Of a stretch of 64,000 nucleotides of DNA, positions 33,748 to 45,085 are shown one piece after another (the stretch's first letter is position 1; each line of letters begins with the position of its first letter). Under the pieces are notes generated by a model. It was not told the DNA's origin and ran no database searches. It worked only from the letters and a program-made list of their open reading frames with translations. The stretch is from Doryteuthis pealeii. Taxonomy: Eukaryota > Mollusca > Cephalopoda > Myopsida > Loliginidae. The DNA lies in assembly GCA_023376005.1 (NCBI GenBank), contig CM042142.1, positions 49,833,969-49,897,968 of the forward strand. Reading direction: 5' to 3'. A program made the translations under genes and the position numbers.

Positions 33748-34245
33748 AACCTCGAGGTTCCTAGTTCGACACCGGCCCTCGCCAACTGAGTGTATGAGTA
33801 GCATAGGTATCTGTGCGGTAAAGTAAGGAGCTGGTGGTTGGTGTGGCGCTTCACCTCAGACGCTAAAATAATCGGACCATATGACCTTTAGGCACCCCTT
33901 TTGCAATCTCATTTCATAAGGACATTTTTTTTCATTTACACCGCCAAAATCCGGTTGTTTGTTAACAGATGATATTTAGAGTTCTTTTTTAAAATTATAA
34001 AACTAACCCCTAACCCTAACCCTAACCCCTAACCCTAACCTTAACCTGTAACTAACAACTGGATTTTGACGGTGTAAATGAAAAAAATGTCCTTATGAAA
34101 CGAGATCGCAAAAGGAGTGCCTAAAGGTCATATGGTCCAAATGATCTCCTTAGTCTAGCGCTAGTGAATAGGGGATAGACTCCCTCGCTGATTGGCTGAT
34201 ACCGACTTTAGGCCACCCCGACGACTTTACTTACTTACTTTACTC
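33748..34245 (+). repeat. SINE-A copy interrupted by FB-A copy 4
   Basis: SINE-A from the B-box region (gttcctagttcgacaccgg) to 'cagacgctaaaataatc' at 33873. It resumes at 34139 with 'aaatgatctccttagtcta' and ends 'ccccgacgactttacttac'. Removing the insert and one 8-bp duplicate gives the normal SINE-A sequence. Confidence 0.9.
33874..34138. mobile_element. Foldback element FB-A, copy 4, independent insertion
   Basis: 265 bp, with the same ggaccatatgac termini, about 100-bp inverted arms and a core of aaccct repeats at 34004-34052. Flanks aaataatc (33866-33873) and aaatgatc (34139-34146) are an 8-bp duplication with one mismatch. The target is a SINE-A whose uninterrupted form is present elsewhere in the window, so the boundaries are exact. 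It differs from copies 1-3 in the core and arms, so it is a separate event. Confidence 0.92.
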
Positions 34246-34639
34246 CTCTTCTGGAGATACAGTCAGCGTATTCTACGACCCACCGACAGGGGGATACATA
34301 CTTTATAGCAACCTTGTATGATTTTTTTTTAATACAAATTTATATTTTCCGTCATATTTTCTGTCATATTCGGAAAACAAATCCAGGTGGGAAAATTTTC
34401 AGGATTTCGATCGGAAGCAAAATAAATCCCAAGACGTGATAAATTAAACGAAGTGGATGGTCCAGGGATGCGGTTTTCGGGGGTAGCGCAAGAAAATTGG
34501 CGCGTCCGCTTAATTATCGGCAATCGCAATAAAAGCCGTCCGCATCAGCTCGTGGGACGCGCAAAACTGTCACGGGCCAGTATATTGGCAGACCATATCA
34601 ACCACAAATGTTATCATGAAATGGCTGCTGAGAATTTTA
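34246..34639. other. Unassigned sequence
   Basis: 34246-34320 resembles an R3 piece ('gatacagtcagcgtattcta'). 34430-34620 is GC-richer and holds no known feature. Confidence 0.45.
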
Positions 34640-35560
34640 GTGCTATGGAGTCGATACACAAAACCTCTGACCCCTATTCCCCGTTTAAATCATGCTAAGG
34701 CTTTAATAACCTCATCAGTAGGTCCAGCATAGAAATAATGCCATTAAACCAAGAAGCCTGACAAACACTATATGAAAGATTTTCATCAAGAAGGAATAGA
34801 CAATAAGTTTAAAGCTCAAATATGATACCACCTAATTGTCCTAGTATATATAAGCGAGTAGGAACTCCAGTCGCTATGGAGCCGATACACAAAACCCCTG
34901 ACTCCTATTCCCCGTTCAAATCATTCTAGGCTTTAATAACCTCATCAGTAGGTCCAGTATAGAAATAATTCCGGTGCAATTCGGATTTATTCGTCCAGGC
35001 CACCTGCCCTAAAATACGCTAAACGGCGCCTGCTGAAAATGTGATCCGTGCTAGTTATGAACCGCTTAGCTTGATGATTTTAACGCCTTCAAATCACTAA
35101 AAAAGATATTTGTCGATAAAAACGTCTTCCAGCCGCTAAAAATATATTCTAAAGAAGGGGGGATATTTACAATTATTTATCGATAAAAAAAGGGAGATTG
35201 TTTTCATATCGCATTAAATTGTCGATAAAAACGCCTTCAAACCGCCAAGCGGTTAATAACTAGCACAGTTCACATTTTCAGCAGACACCGCTTAGCGTTT
35301 TTTTAGGGCAGGGGGGCAGGATGAATAAATCCGAATAGCACCATAATGCCATTAAACCAAGAAATCAATCCAAGAAACCTATCAAACGCTATATGAATGA
35401 TTTTGACCAAGAATGAATAGACAATAAGTTTAAGGCTCAAATATAATACCACTTAATTGTCCTAGTATATATAAGCGAGTACGAAACAGCAGTCACGTTA
35501 TTACGTTCACTAATACCTTAGGAAAGGTATGGAACCCACATCACACATCTATATGCCCCT
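34640..35560 (+). repeat. R5 tandem array, about 227-bp unit
   Basis: Units start near 34640 ('tggagtcgatacacaaaacc') and 34873 ('tggagccgatacacaaaacc'). The second is split by FB-C and continues from 35343 to 35480 ('gccattaaaccaagaaatca', 'tgtcctagtatatataagcg'). A decayed further piece lies at 35811-35920. The repeated 'tcctagtatatataagcgag' contains a TATA-like string, but I have no evidence that it is a promoter. Confidence 0.8.
34973..35342. mobile_element. Foldback element FB-C, copy 1
   Basis: 370 bp. Arms begin ggtgcaattcgg on the left and, in reverse, ggtgctattcgg on the right; they pair through 'gccctaaaa-acgctaa' and 'tgctgaaaatgtga'. Flanks ataattcc (34965-34972) and ataatgcc (35343-35350) are an 8-bp duplication with one mismatch. 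The uninterrupted site is present in the neighbouring unit at 34735-34742. No coding content. Confidence 0.92.
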
Positions 35561-36539
35561 ACGAAACATAATACACTTTTCACCGTTTCACGAAACATCT
35601 TCACGTGGTTCAGAACTCATGCTACGCTAGATCGGGTTAAGCCTCTTTCGCCACTCAAATTATCATTCTCATATTTTTTTTGCAAGTCATCCAGACAGTG
35701 TACATAATTTGAGTCCTGATGAAGGTTGCAAAAACCGAAACGTTGTAACGTCGACTTCTCCATCAAGAATAAATTCATCTTTTTGGAATACTTTGTTTTT
35801 TTCTGTACATATGCCATTAAAGAAATAAATCAAACCAAAAATCAAAGTCAGACACTATATGGATGATTTGACAGGGAGGAATAGACATTGACCCATCTGG
35901 ATGTCCTAGAATAGGCCTGAGTAGCCCCCTAGGGCCACATGAATTACATATGTATGTCATGAGGGCCGCAGGAATTACATATGTCTGTCACAAGTGCCGC
36001 ACATGACAACTGAGTCTTTAAATCCTTCTCCTACGTTAACAGAACAAAGTGATGATTACTATCATTAATTTCTTTATTATCAACAAATAGCCAATGAATA
36101 CAAATCTAAAAAAACAACATTTTTGTTAAAAAGTAAGGGAAAAAAGCCTATCACTGACAGAGTTCAAATAATAGAACGTCACTGTCACTTTCAATTATAG
36201 CCATGTATTGATTGAAAAGGCAAGAAGAAAGACTCACTTCCTTTCACTGACTGAGTTAGTCCCCTCCTTCCGTAAAGGAGTGAGAGACAATGCATTGATA
36301 ACAGACTCTGTTTCTTAACAACACATTGTCCTAATGAAAATAAATGACCGATTACGCCCAAGAAATTTTGGAAAAATTTTTTTTAAAACTGGGGTACTAT
36401 AAAAGCACCGTATGAGAGCACAGTCTGCGCGTGAGCCTTTCCTAGAATATATAGATCTGGTGAAAAATATTCTCATTCGATAAGACTTTTCGATTAAAAA
36501 AATCTTAAATTAAAAAATAAATATTAGCATACAATGAGA
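35561..36539. other. Unassigned sequence with a short tandem motif
   Basis: 35714-35760 ('cctgatgaaggttgcaaaaa', 'ccgaaacgttgtaa') resembles the 3' region of Penelope-like elements and the arm end of the 31.5-kb element. 35925-36003 has two or three 33-bp units with 'gaattacatatgt'. No gene. Confidence 0.5.
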
Positions 36540-36830
36540 GTGATTCCCTAGCCTCTTGGCTACTTCCCAGACTTACTCGTCCTTCGGGGCGGGGTCCAGT
36601 GTGCTTCGGCCACTGGATCAGGGTAAAGTACAAATAATAGCGTCGATCCCAGGGGCTATCCTCCCAGGCAATCCTGCCCCCTTGACTTAAAGGGGCAGGG
36701 CTGGGTTTATTGCCAATGCCTGATGCGGAATGCCGAGGGGATCGACGCAATTTTTGTTCTTTCCCACCCATGAGCTTCGGTTTGTGGGTGGGCCCACATT
36801 AAAACGAGGCCTTGTGCCCAGTCCATACAA
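36540..36830. other. GC-rich unidentified stretch
   Basis: About 290 bp, clearly more GC-rich than its surroundings, with short complementary pieces ('ccccttgacttaaaggggca', 'cccacccatgagcttcgg' against 'ggtttgtgggtgggcccac'). It recalls a structured RNA or the head of an unlisted repeat. The phrase 'agcctcttggc' occurs at both ends (36549 and 36856), followed by an R3-like 'gttgacatgccgttaag'. Confidence 0.4.
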
Positions 36831-37055
36831 GTGAGGTATGAGACAAATACTCCTCTAGCCTCTTGGCATGAATAGTGCTAGGCAGGTTGACATGCCGTTA
36901 AGTCAAACAAATCACAGAGAATATATTTTTGTCATTGAAAAGGATGTTTTTGCACACACTGAACCTTGAAAGTAGATTCGACTTTACACGTGACCTCCTC
37001 TTGTTCTGACAACCAATTAAGATATTGGTTAATCCCCCCCCTCTCGCCCCTTATC

Positions 37056-37098
37056 TCTCTCACACACACTCAGATACAGACACACACACAAACACACA

Positions 37099-37172
<74 letters not shown>

Positions 37173-37361
37173 TTCTGCCAACTTTTTCTCTTTCTCATTT
37201 TTCTTAGAACCCCCCTCTCTCTCTCTCTCTCTCTCTCACACCACACACACACACACACACACACATACTCTCTCTCCCTCACACGCACACACACACACAT
37301 GATCTTTCTATTTCTCTCTATCTCTCTCTTTCTTTCTCACCTTCCTTTTATTTTCCTCATG

Positions 37362-37425
<64 letters not shown>
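37056..37425. repeat. Long (CT)n and (CA)n compound microsatellites
   Basis: (CA)n 37062-37099, (CT)n 37100-37164, CT/CA 37216-37300, and (CT)n 37363-37421. Frames reading Ser-Leu or Glu-Arg repeats here are artefacts of the array. Confidence 0.97.
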
Positions 37426-37428
<3 letters not shown>

Positions 37429-37739
37429 TTTTCCCCAGTGCGCATTCGCCTGATCACTGTTCAGAGAATTGTAGTTGTGAATGCAATATCCATTGTAAGT
37501 CATACTGGACAGAGGTAATTATCATCGCAGACCCCACACTCTTCTTTACCGTTTCTCATACAAGTAATTGGCAATAAAGGCGAATGTCTTACTTCTGAGT
37601 CTTTTTGAACCTTTTCGCGATTCACTTCAAATACGTAATGGCATCATACAGCAGCATCTTAAGAATTAATCATTATTGAGAAAACCGCGGAATCAAAAGT
37701 CATCTTCAACGGAGACGGTGTCAGGGTTGGCCAAAATGT

Positions 37740-37825
37740 ACTGACTTAGACTTTATCTAAAATTGAAAAAAACTTACAGAAACAAAGTTTCATCTATTTC
37801 ACTACCAAGGGATATTTACTCTTGA

Positions 37826-37907
<82 letters not shown>

Positions 37908-38230
37908 TGTTGGTTGGTTGGTTGGTTGGTTTTTAAAGGCACGTCAACCCTTGGGAATGAAAAGTCATCTTAGACTTAGAAAAATCTTACAGAAACAAAG
38001 TTTCATCTATTTCACGACCAATAGATATTTACTCTTGAACGGGTTAGCCGGTTGGTTGGTTTGGTTGGTTGGTTGGATTTTAAAGGCATGTCAACCCTTG
38101 GGAATGAAAAGAGACTCAGAAAAAACATACAGAAACAATGTTTCACCTCTTTTACTAACCAGGGATATTTACTCTTGAACGGGTTACCCGGTTGGTTTAC
38201 ATGTCAACCCCTGTTGGGTTATTTTATGCC
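37740..38230 (+). repeat. Triplicated block of about 75 bp with R3 heads and (CA)n(CT)n
   Basis: 'cttacagaaacaaagtttca' to 'ggatatttactcttgaac' occurs at 37755-37826, 37970-38040 and 38118-38180. The units are separated by TTGG-run R3 heads ('aaggcatgtcaacccttggg') and, between the first two, by a (CA)n(CT)n tract at 37827-37903. Confidence 0.8.
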
Positions 38231-38680
38231 GAAGACTTTTTGTGTATTATTCATTCGTTGTTGAGTACGGTTGTTATTTGTGAAGGTGTAATCAGATCTA
38301 TTTATCCTAGTAATAGACCCTAGCCCTCCGTGAAACTGGGAGTAATAGCAATTGTGTCATTCCTAGTACAAACCCCCTTTTTGGGGGGTCTTACCCTTCT
38401 GCTGGGGGATACAGTCTATTTATTCTAAGCCCTGCCGACAGGGCTATCTCTGTGGGTTTTTTTAAATTGTGCTCGGTCCTATTAAATACGAATAATTTTA
38501 AAACTATATTTAATCTATTTTATCCATAGATATGACCCTAACAGGTACTACCACTCCGGGCCAGGTGTACCGAAGAGTAATGCAATGAAGGGTAACACAC
38601 CCTAGATCTCCATAACTAGAGACTCGCCATTAGGTGCAGTTTTGTGTCATATCCAGGACACCCCTTTGGGAGGAATTTTT
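38196..38680 (+). repeat. R3 pieces (forward)
   Basis: An R3 head at 38196-38345. An R3 end block at 38385-38465 ('gggggatacagtctatttat'). A further R3 body at 38505-38680 ('gaccctaacaggtactacca'). Confidence 0.65.
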
Positions 38681-39355
38681 TTACCCTTCAACAGGGGATA
38701 GTCAGTGTATTCTAAGCCCCGTCGACAAGGCTATTTCTGTAATATCTTAACATTTATAATTAATGAGTGTCTTAATTTAATAGAAATTTGTGCAGTGACT
38801 CGATAACATGCGGACATCAGAAAGTATTCCCCCTGTCAGCTGCACCTCTGCAGAGGGGTAACCCCCCCCCCCATAATGGAGCCAATTGTTACGCGTGGGT
38901 GGTGACTCGGGATACTTAAGGACGGAATTCAGGTGGCTGAGCAGTCCCTGACATCCAACTCTCCACTTTGGCCTTTATAAGGCTAGATCGGCGGTCGGAG
39001 AAGCTCCTTCGATCAATCGGCTAATCACGTCAAGCCCTAGTACTTATGTGATTGTCCCAGTCCTATTAGCCTTATGGCAAACCTTTTTATCATATATGTG
39101 TTACAATGCGGTGGCTGAGGGTTTTAGTGTCCTGGGTATGACGTTAAACTACATTAAAATGTCAAGTTCCAATTTTGGAGCTCTGTGGAATGTGGCGTAG
39201 TCCTTCATCGCCATTTTAGGGTCCCCTCGATGGGTTAAATAGAAAAAAATTGAGTTAAAATAAATTGAATACCCATCAGGAATGAATAAAACAAAACGTC
39301 TTCGGTATAGAATAGCTCAACAAGGATTGGCGTGCCGTTAAACCCAACCAACCAG
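38681..39355 (-). repeat. R3 copy, reverse
   Basis: From 'cagctgcacctctgcagagg' (about 38838) through 'caatcggctaatcacgtcaa' and 'ggtcccctcgatgggttaaa' to 'aacccaaccaacc'. An end block at 38681-38760 lies in forward orientation. Confidence 0.7.
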
Positions 39356-39630
39356 AAAGTCTTACAACGTCAATAGTTTTGGTCAAGATGTCATATGAAG
39401 AAGTACTACTCAATACTGGGTGTGGGTTAACGTTTTTCAATCAAATTCTTTACATGGTGCATTCAAGTATTAATATTTGTTTGAAATGAAGGTGGGTGGA
39501 AGAAAAGAAAAGAGTCCTGTCCTCAGATTTAAAATTACACTATCAACTAGAAATTCCAACCTTTAGACTCTTTTGTATCGAACTTCTCGCCTATTTGATT
39601 TTATACACATCGTAAAAACAATCATAACAC
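39356..39630. other. Unassigned sequence
   Basis: No feature recognised. Confidence 0.45.
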
Positions 39631-39639
39631 TCTGAGTAT

Positions 39640-40065
39640 GTCCACCCTGCGGCTAAGGCTGTAGACTACGCCGACTTCACCTCTGCATAATGATAAGACC
39701 CCCATGGTGCCACCAGTTGGCTTTGGGTGCTAAGGACAGAATCTCTTCGCCTTTTTTATATCGTACTTCTCGCCTATTTGATTTTATACACAGATCGTAA
39801 AAATAATCATAACACCCTGAATATATCCGACTTTTCGGCTAAGGCTGTAACTACGCCGACTTCCCTCTGAAAAAAAAAAATGGGTGCTTAAGGACGGAAT
39901 CCTGGTGGCTGAACAGTATATTATATGTAACACCCACTTTGGCCTTTACTTGGGCGGCCAGAGATGTTTGATCCGATCAATCGGTCGGTCACGTCAAGCC
40001 CTATCAACTATATGATTGTCCCAACCCAATTGCCCCCTATGGCAAGACCCTCAACCCTTTCTGTT
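39640..40065 (-). repeat. R3 copy with an internal duplication
   Basis: The block 'cggctaaggctgta' to 'ctacgccgacttc' and the preceding 'cttctcgcctatttgatttt' occur twice (39585-39700 and 39765-39870), followed by the usual 'caatcggtcggtcacgtcaa' segment. Confidence 0.65.
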
Positions 40066-40097
40066 TGCAGTTTGTGCCACCCTAAATGTATTTACCC

Positions 40098-40370
40098 AGG
40101 CGCGTGGTTATAGGAAATGGACTCGTCGACCCGAGTTCAATTCCTGAACGAAACTATTTGCATTTTACCTTTGGGAAAGGTATAAATCCAATTATCCCTC
40201 CAGCTATGGGTAAATAGCAGGGCAGACTGGACTCTTTAACTATGGCTAGGTAACTAGTCTAGGAGAAGGAAAACTATGAATTTAAACCTTTTAAACTCCG
40301 CAGAAATTGACATTGTGTCGCATTCTGCTCGTGTGGTGGGGTTGGTAAATATATATATGTATTTACCCAA
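40098..40370 (+). repeat. SINE-B copy
   Basis: Head partly deleted ('gcgcgtggttataggaaatg'), B box gagttcaattcctg, full body, tail 'ctgctcgtgtggtggggttg' and TA run. Confidence 0.8.
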
Positions 40371-40940
40371 CACAAGTGGATGCGACCGAAGGTCAATTTT
40401 TAAGCGAGGTACAGCGGGTTTGAATTCAGTGTTTTCCTTCTCCTAGACTGGTTGCCTAACCAAGACTAAAGAACTCGGTCTGCTCTATTGATTACCTATA
40501 TCTGGATGGAGAAGAGATGAAATTCATACCTTTCCCGAATATTTAAAATACACAATAATATTTTCCATACTACAACTTTACAATGAAGTATACATTACCC
40601 AACACTTCTGCTATGAGCAGGAAGAGACACGTGGTCAATTTTTAAGCGGAGTAAAGCAGCTTTTAATTCAGAGTTTTCTTTCTCCGAGATTGGTTGCCTT
40701 ACCAAGGCGAGAGAGCCTCGTCTGTTCTACCATTTACCCATGGCTTGGCGGGGAGTGGACGGTAAACAGCTTCGTCCAGGATTTGAATTCGGGTCACAGA
40801 GTAACCGAGGTAGGTATTCACCGAACCCGTTCGCCACGGGTAGGATGTGACACAAGGCCGCATGTACTGGGCATCCATCGAAGACCGAACTCGCTATTCA
40901 TTAGTAATGGATCTGCGAGACTAGCATGCTAACACTTATA
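40371..40940 (-). repeat. Two SINE-B copies in reverse
   Basis: 40371-40545 and 40590-40935 ('gtcaatttttaagcggagt', 'gattggttgccttaccaagg', 'atttgaattcgggtcac'). The second is more diverged and ends in its tRNA-like head near 40930. Confidence 0.7.
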
Positions 40941-41098
40941 TCACGATGGGGCGCCAACTGAGTAACTGATGTGTTATTGGTGTTTGCGATCAAGTAAACG
41001 TGGGGATTTGAACAACCATTTTCTAGACTTTATTCTGAAGAGTCTGAGGAGACTTGCTGTCACTCAGCCTCCAATGAACCACCAGCTAAGGTGGTGTA
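40941..41098. other. Unassigned sequence
   Basis: No feature recognised before the FB-C element. Confidence 0.4.
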
Positions 41099-41106
41099 AT
41101 GAACTT

Positions 41107-41633
41107 GGTACTATTCGCGGAGTTCCGTCCTGACCCCTGCCTTAAAAAACGCTAGGCAGTGATAGGTAAAAAAAAAAATCCACCAATGAATGAAGTCCCT
41201 AGCTGAAGCGGTGCTTATAGTATATGAAAAAATAATTTGTCGATTGAAGGCGTTTTCATCGAAAAATTATTTTTTAGTGGTTTGAAGGCGTTAAAAGTAA
41301 GCCATATTTTTGAAAATATCATTTTAAAAACAGCGCTTAAGGCGTTTTTTCCAAAAGGTTAATGCGATATTTTATCACCTCCAGTCTTTTTTCGACAAGT
41401 AAATGTAAATATTTTAACCTTTTAAAAAATATGGCTTACTTTTAACACCTTCAAATCACAAAAAAAATAATTGTCGATAAAAACGCCTTAAATCGACAAA
41501 TTATTTTTTCATATACAGCAGGCACCACTTCAGCTAGGGACTTCATTCATAGGTGGGTTGTTTTTTTTTTACCTTATCACCGCCTAGCGTTTCTTAAGGA
41601 AGGAAGCCAGGACGGAACTCTGCGAATAGTACA
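41107..41633. mobile_element. Foldback element FB-C, copy 2
   Basis: 527 bp with inverted arms of about 250 bp. The left end is ggtactattcgc and the right end, in reverse, is tgtactattcgc. The arms share 'tccgtcctg', 'aaacgctaggc' and 'tgaagtccctagctgaag', and they match the FB-C arm pattern at 34.97 kb. Flanks atgaactt (41099-41106) and aagaactc (41634-41641) agree at 6 of 8 positions, which fits an old 8-bp duplication. Confidence 0.8.
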
Positions 41634-41641
41634 AAGAACTC

Positions 41642-42725
41642 TCCTGTGACCAATGGATCTTGGGATCAATGGTTTATATGGTGCAATACAATCTTCCTAC
41701 ATCCATTCGGTCCTGTGCCAGACTAGTATAAGGCCAATAATTGCACAAGCACGCATGCGCGTGCTTGCAAACATACAAAGAAGTATGTAGAAGCATACAA
41801 AAAGGAAAATTTTCTTTTGAAATTTCTATATTGGCTACACTGTTTCCTCGTATGTCACAATATGACATTATATATTGTGTGTCCGTATTGGATTAAAAGT
41901 TGTTTGTTTGTTTTTATTTCTTTCATTGGTTGTAAGTTTTCTTTTTTCTTTTTTTTTAATACACTCAGAAAACCCAGAGATTTTTTAATATAAGATAGAT
42001 AGAAAGAGGTAAATAGCGAATCATAAAGACACCTAAAACAACAACAACAACAACAAAACTAAAGACAAAAAGCCAAAAGCAGAATTTCCACAATTAAATA
42101 CACAGTGGTGCTAACAGCGTTGGCGAGAATGTTGATTTGAGCGTATAAAAACACAAACTACTTGTAAGAGACATAAAAAAAAAGAATGGTATATGTTATT
42201 ATAAGATCGCTCCTATCAATTCGGCTATTTGTCGTTCGTTCAGACTTGACGGCTCCACTGGCAGGCCGTGTCTGAGAAGTCCGGGAGGGTGAACAATAAA
42301 ATGGACCGGGCGAGGAATGCACAGGAAAAAGTGGTAGGTGAAATACAGCTTGGTGGCTGATCTCAGAAATTGCACACGTTGGGTGTATTCAAAAAAATGA
42401 ATAAATAAAATGAAAATGTCTTTTATATTTTTTATTATTGTAACATATTCTGAACATATTCTATATAAAAAATAACAAGGTGAAGTAAGAGACTGAATGT
42501 GAATAAGAAAAACATAATAATAAGGACGTTTACTTTAAAAAAATGTTTTGGTGATGTTTATTCAAAATTCTTTTTTCTTTTTTTTTTTAAATTCGTTTTG
42601 TACAAGTTTTTGTTTGTTTTTTAAGTATATAAATTGAAAGCGCAATATAAAGTATTGAAGCGTTTTATGACAATAAAATATAAAGCACCCAAGAAAAATT
42701 TGATAGTTTTTAATAAATTCGTTTA
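41642..42725. other. AT-rich spacer
   Basis: No gene recognised. A short (CAA)n lies near 42040-42056 and a GC-richer patch at 42235-42330 has no identity that I can give. Confidence 0.5.
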
Positions 42726-42734
42726 CATTGCTTA

Positions 42735-43085
42735 AAAAGGAAAAAAAAAAAAAAAGGGTATTCAGTCTCGAATTGAATAACGTTCGTGGACAATCGTCTT
42801 AAGGACACATAGATTGCGCGACATTTTATATAAAAAAATGTTCTTTCTTTTCTTTTTCTTTTTTTTTTGTTGTCCTTTTTTTTGTTTTCTTTTTCTTTCT
42901 TTTTCTTTTTCTTTTTTTTTTGTCTTTTTTGTTTTCTTTTTTTTTCTTTTTTTTCATCATGCTGTTGTATTGAGCAGTTGCGGAGATTTATTGTATCTGA
43001 ACTGATGAAATTGATATTTTCTTCTTCTTCTTCTTCTTCTTCTTCTTCTTCTTCTTCTTCTTCTTCTTCTTCTTCTATTTTTTTA
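42735..43085. repeat. Poly-pyrimidine low-complexity tract with (CTT)n
   Basis: T-rich 42840-42955 and CTT repeat 43020-43075. Frames of poly-Lys, poly-Glu, poly-Ser or poly-Phe are artefacts. A second CTT tract lies at 43338-43382. Confidence 0.93.
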
Positions 43086-43337
43086 TGAACAGCAAGGTGA
43101 GGACACGTCAACATTAATCCTTTAAAAATGGCAATCTCAGACAAAATGGTTTTTATATTGGGGATATATAAACACACCACCCACAACTCCCAGATTGTCA
43201 AGTAAGCATCTTATTATTTTTCAGTCTTGAAATAGAGGATCTTTGCTTTAAATTGTGTTTAAAAAAATCAAATAGTGCTTATTGCAACGAAATATGAACA
43301 ACTGTTTTAGCATGGAATTTACGCCCCCCTCTCCTCC

Positions 43338-43382
43338 TCCTCTTCTTCTTCTTCTTCTTCTTCTTCTTCTTCTTCTTCTTCT
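43338..43382. repeat. (CTT)n microsatellite
   Basis: About 15 CTT units preceded by a CTCCT run. Confidence 0.93.
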
Positions 43383-43482
43383 ATTATCAGGGTATAAATG
43401 TAGATGTCAAATAAGGACTGGATCCACCTTTTAAGTTTAACAGGAGACAATTTGGAAGAGGTGGATTTCTGATGTCAATCAA

Positions 43483-43738
43483 GTAAGTAAAATTAAAGTC
43501 GACAGTGGCCTATTGTCGGTATCAGCCAGAGAGCCAGGGAGTCTATCCCCTTTTCACTAGCGCTAGACCAGGGGGATTGTTTTTGCGTCTGAGGTAGTGC
43601 GCCATACCTACCAACAGCTCCCCACTTTACCGCACATATCCCTGTGCTACTCATACACTGAGATGGCGATGGCCGGTATTAAACCCGAAATCTTGTGGTT
43701 CCGAGCCGGATGTTCTACCGACTGAGCTAATCCAGCCT
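43483..43738 (-). repeat. SINE-A, full-length copy
   Basis: From 'gtcgacagtggcctattgtc' to the A-box complement 'ctaccgactgagctaatcca'. The B-box complement ggtattaaacccg carries changes. Confidence 0.85.
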
Positions 43739-43879
43739 CTATCTGTAACTGTCATTTACTTGAGAACAAACTGAGATTTCATGAACCACGAATTACTTTG
43801 CTTGTAAAGTCACAATGTCTGAAGGTTTAGAATATGCTCTCAGGTACACAAAACTTCTAAAAGTATTTCACACGTTTTT

Positions 43880-44695
43880 GTAATTACCCAACCCCTCCGC
43901 CACAGGCAAAATCTTATTATAATGGAGATTGTGTGTTTTTCTGTCTGTAACCGAAACTATATTACTAATCGAGTCACAATTAACATAGTTATTTTCATCA
44001 CATTCTTCATGATTTTATTTATATTTAAACCTCAATTATTAATAAAATTGCTTCCCCTTTTTATTAGTGTTGTCCATATCTACATACTAATAACATGCAA
44101 TTGTATTTATATATACAAAAAATAGCAGTTTGCAGTGTGAACGGGAAGGCTAATTTGCATATTGATATTAAAAATGTGATTTTATTAAATATGTGCTTAG
44201 TATTATTGATTTCTAACTGTTTGATTTTATTTTAATGAATATAAGCAACAATCTCTCCAATGAATCTTAAATGAAATCCATTAACAAGAAAAAATAAGTG
44301 TCATTTTATTCTTTATTTCCTAATTTAACTAAATAGTTAAATAAGTAAAATTCAGCTATGAAAGACGGCAGTGATGGAAGAGTAAGTTTCATTTCTATTT
44401 TTCTATTATACCCCCACTCTGTTTCAAATCTTTTTATCTGTATTCTTATTAGACTTTCTAATTTAATACGATATTTCATTACATTAAAACTTAAATACTT
44501 GCACCCGGAGGGTGCATATATTTGCTAGTACAATAAAGGGACATTTTAAGCGGAATAAAATTAGTTTGAATTCAGAGGATCTTTTTTCTTTGACCGATTG
44601 CCATACTAAGGCTATAGGGCCAGTCTGCCCATATTTGGCCGATTGGGGAGTAGAGATGTCATTCATGCATTTATCAAAGTCATTGAAACGCAAAT
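43880..44695 (-). repeat. SINE-B copy split by Helitron 1
   Basis: 43883-43911 ('acccaacccctccgccacag') and 44529-44695 ('acattttaagcggaataaaa', 'gtttgaattcagaggatc') are the two parts of one minus-strand SINE-B. Joining them recreates the family order 'cctccgca', 'gcaggat', 'caaggtcaa', 'cttaagcgg'. The break falls between A and T. Confidence 0.85.
43912..44528 (+). mobile_element. Non-autonomous Helitron 1
   Basis: 617 bp. The 5' end is TC (tcttattataatggagattg) after a host A. The 3' end is CTAG before a host T, 9 bases after a perfect hairpin gcacccggagggtgc (44501-44515). A TC start, a CTRR end, a 3' hairpin, insertion at A^T and no target duplication are the standard Helitron features. 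There is no Rep/helicase frame, so it depends on another element. An open frame at its 5' end starts MEIVCFSVC; it is shared with Helitron 2 but then diverges, and I see no sign that it is under selection. Confidence 0.92.
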
Positions 44696-44995
44696 AGTCC
44701 CTTTTAGTTTGTATTATTTAGATTTTTCGGACTGTTGTACAGTCAGCGAGCGAGTACATATATAAAGGGTAGTTGGTGTGTATGTATGTATGTATGTCCA
44801 GATGAAACTACGAAAATGAAACAACGACAAAGTAAATAAGCATACATATATCACCGGTTCTGGTTTATCATGAAGATTTCATTTATATTCGAAGATATTT
44901 AAAAATTAAAATATACATAGAAATAGCATTGAAATTCTACTTAAAAATGTCCAGCATTTGTAAAGCTCAAAAGTATACAAATCAATACACCAGGG
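44696..44995. other. AT-rich spacer
   Basis: Nothing recognised beyond a short TATG run at 44780-44797. Confidence 0.5.
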
Positions 44996-45008
44996 CTTTG
45001 CCCACCCA

Positions 45009-45082
<74 letters not shown>
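45009..45082. repeat. (CT)n microsatellite, about 37 units
   Basis: Uninterrupted CT tract. Frames of Ser-Leu or Glu-Arg repeats are artefacts. Confidence 0.97.

Positions 45083-45085
<3 letters not shown>

Noticed and set aside
36966..37577. 203-codon plus-strand open frame
   Set aside because: It consists mostly of Ser-Leu and Thr-His repeats from (CT)n and (CA)n; the ends have no recognised domain.
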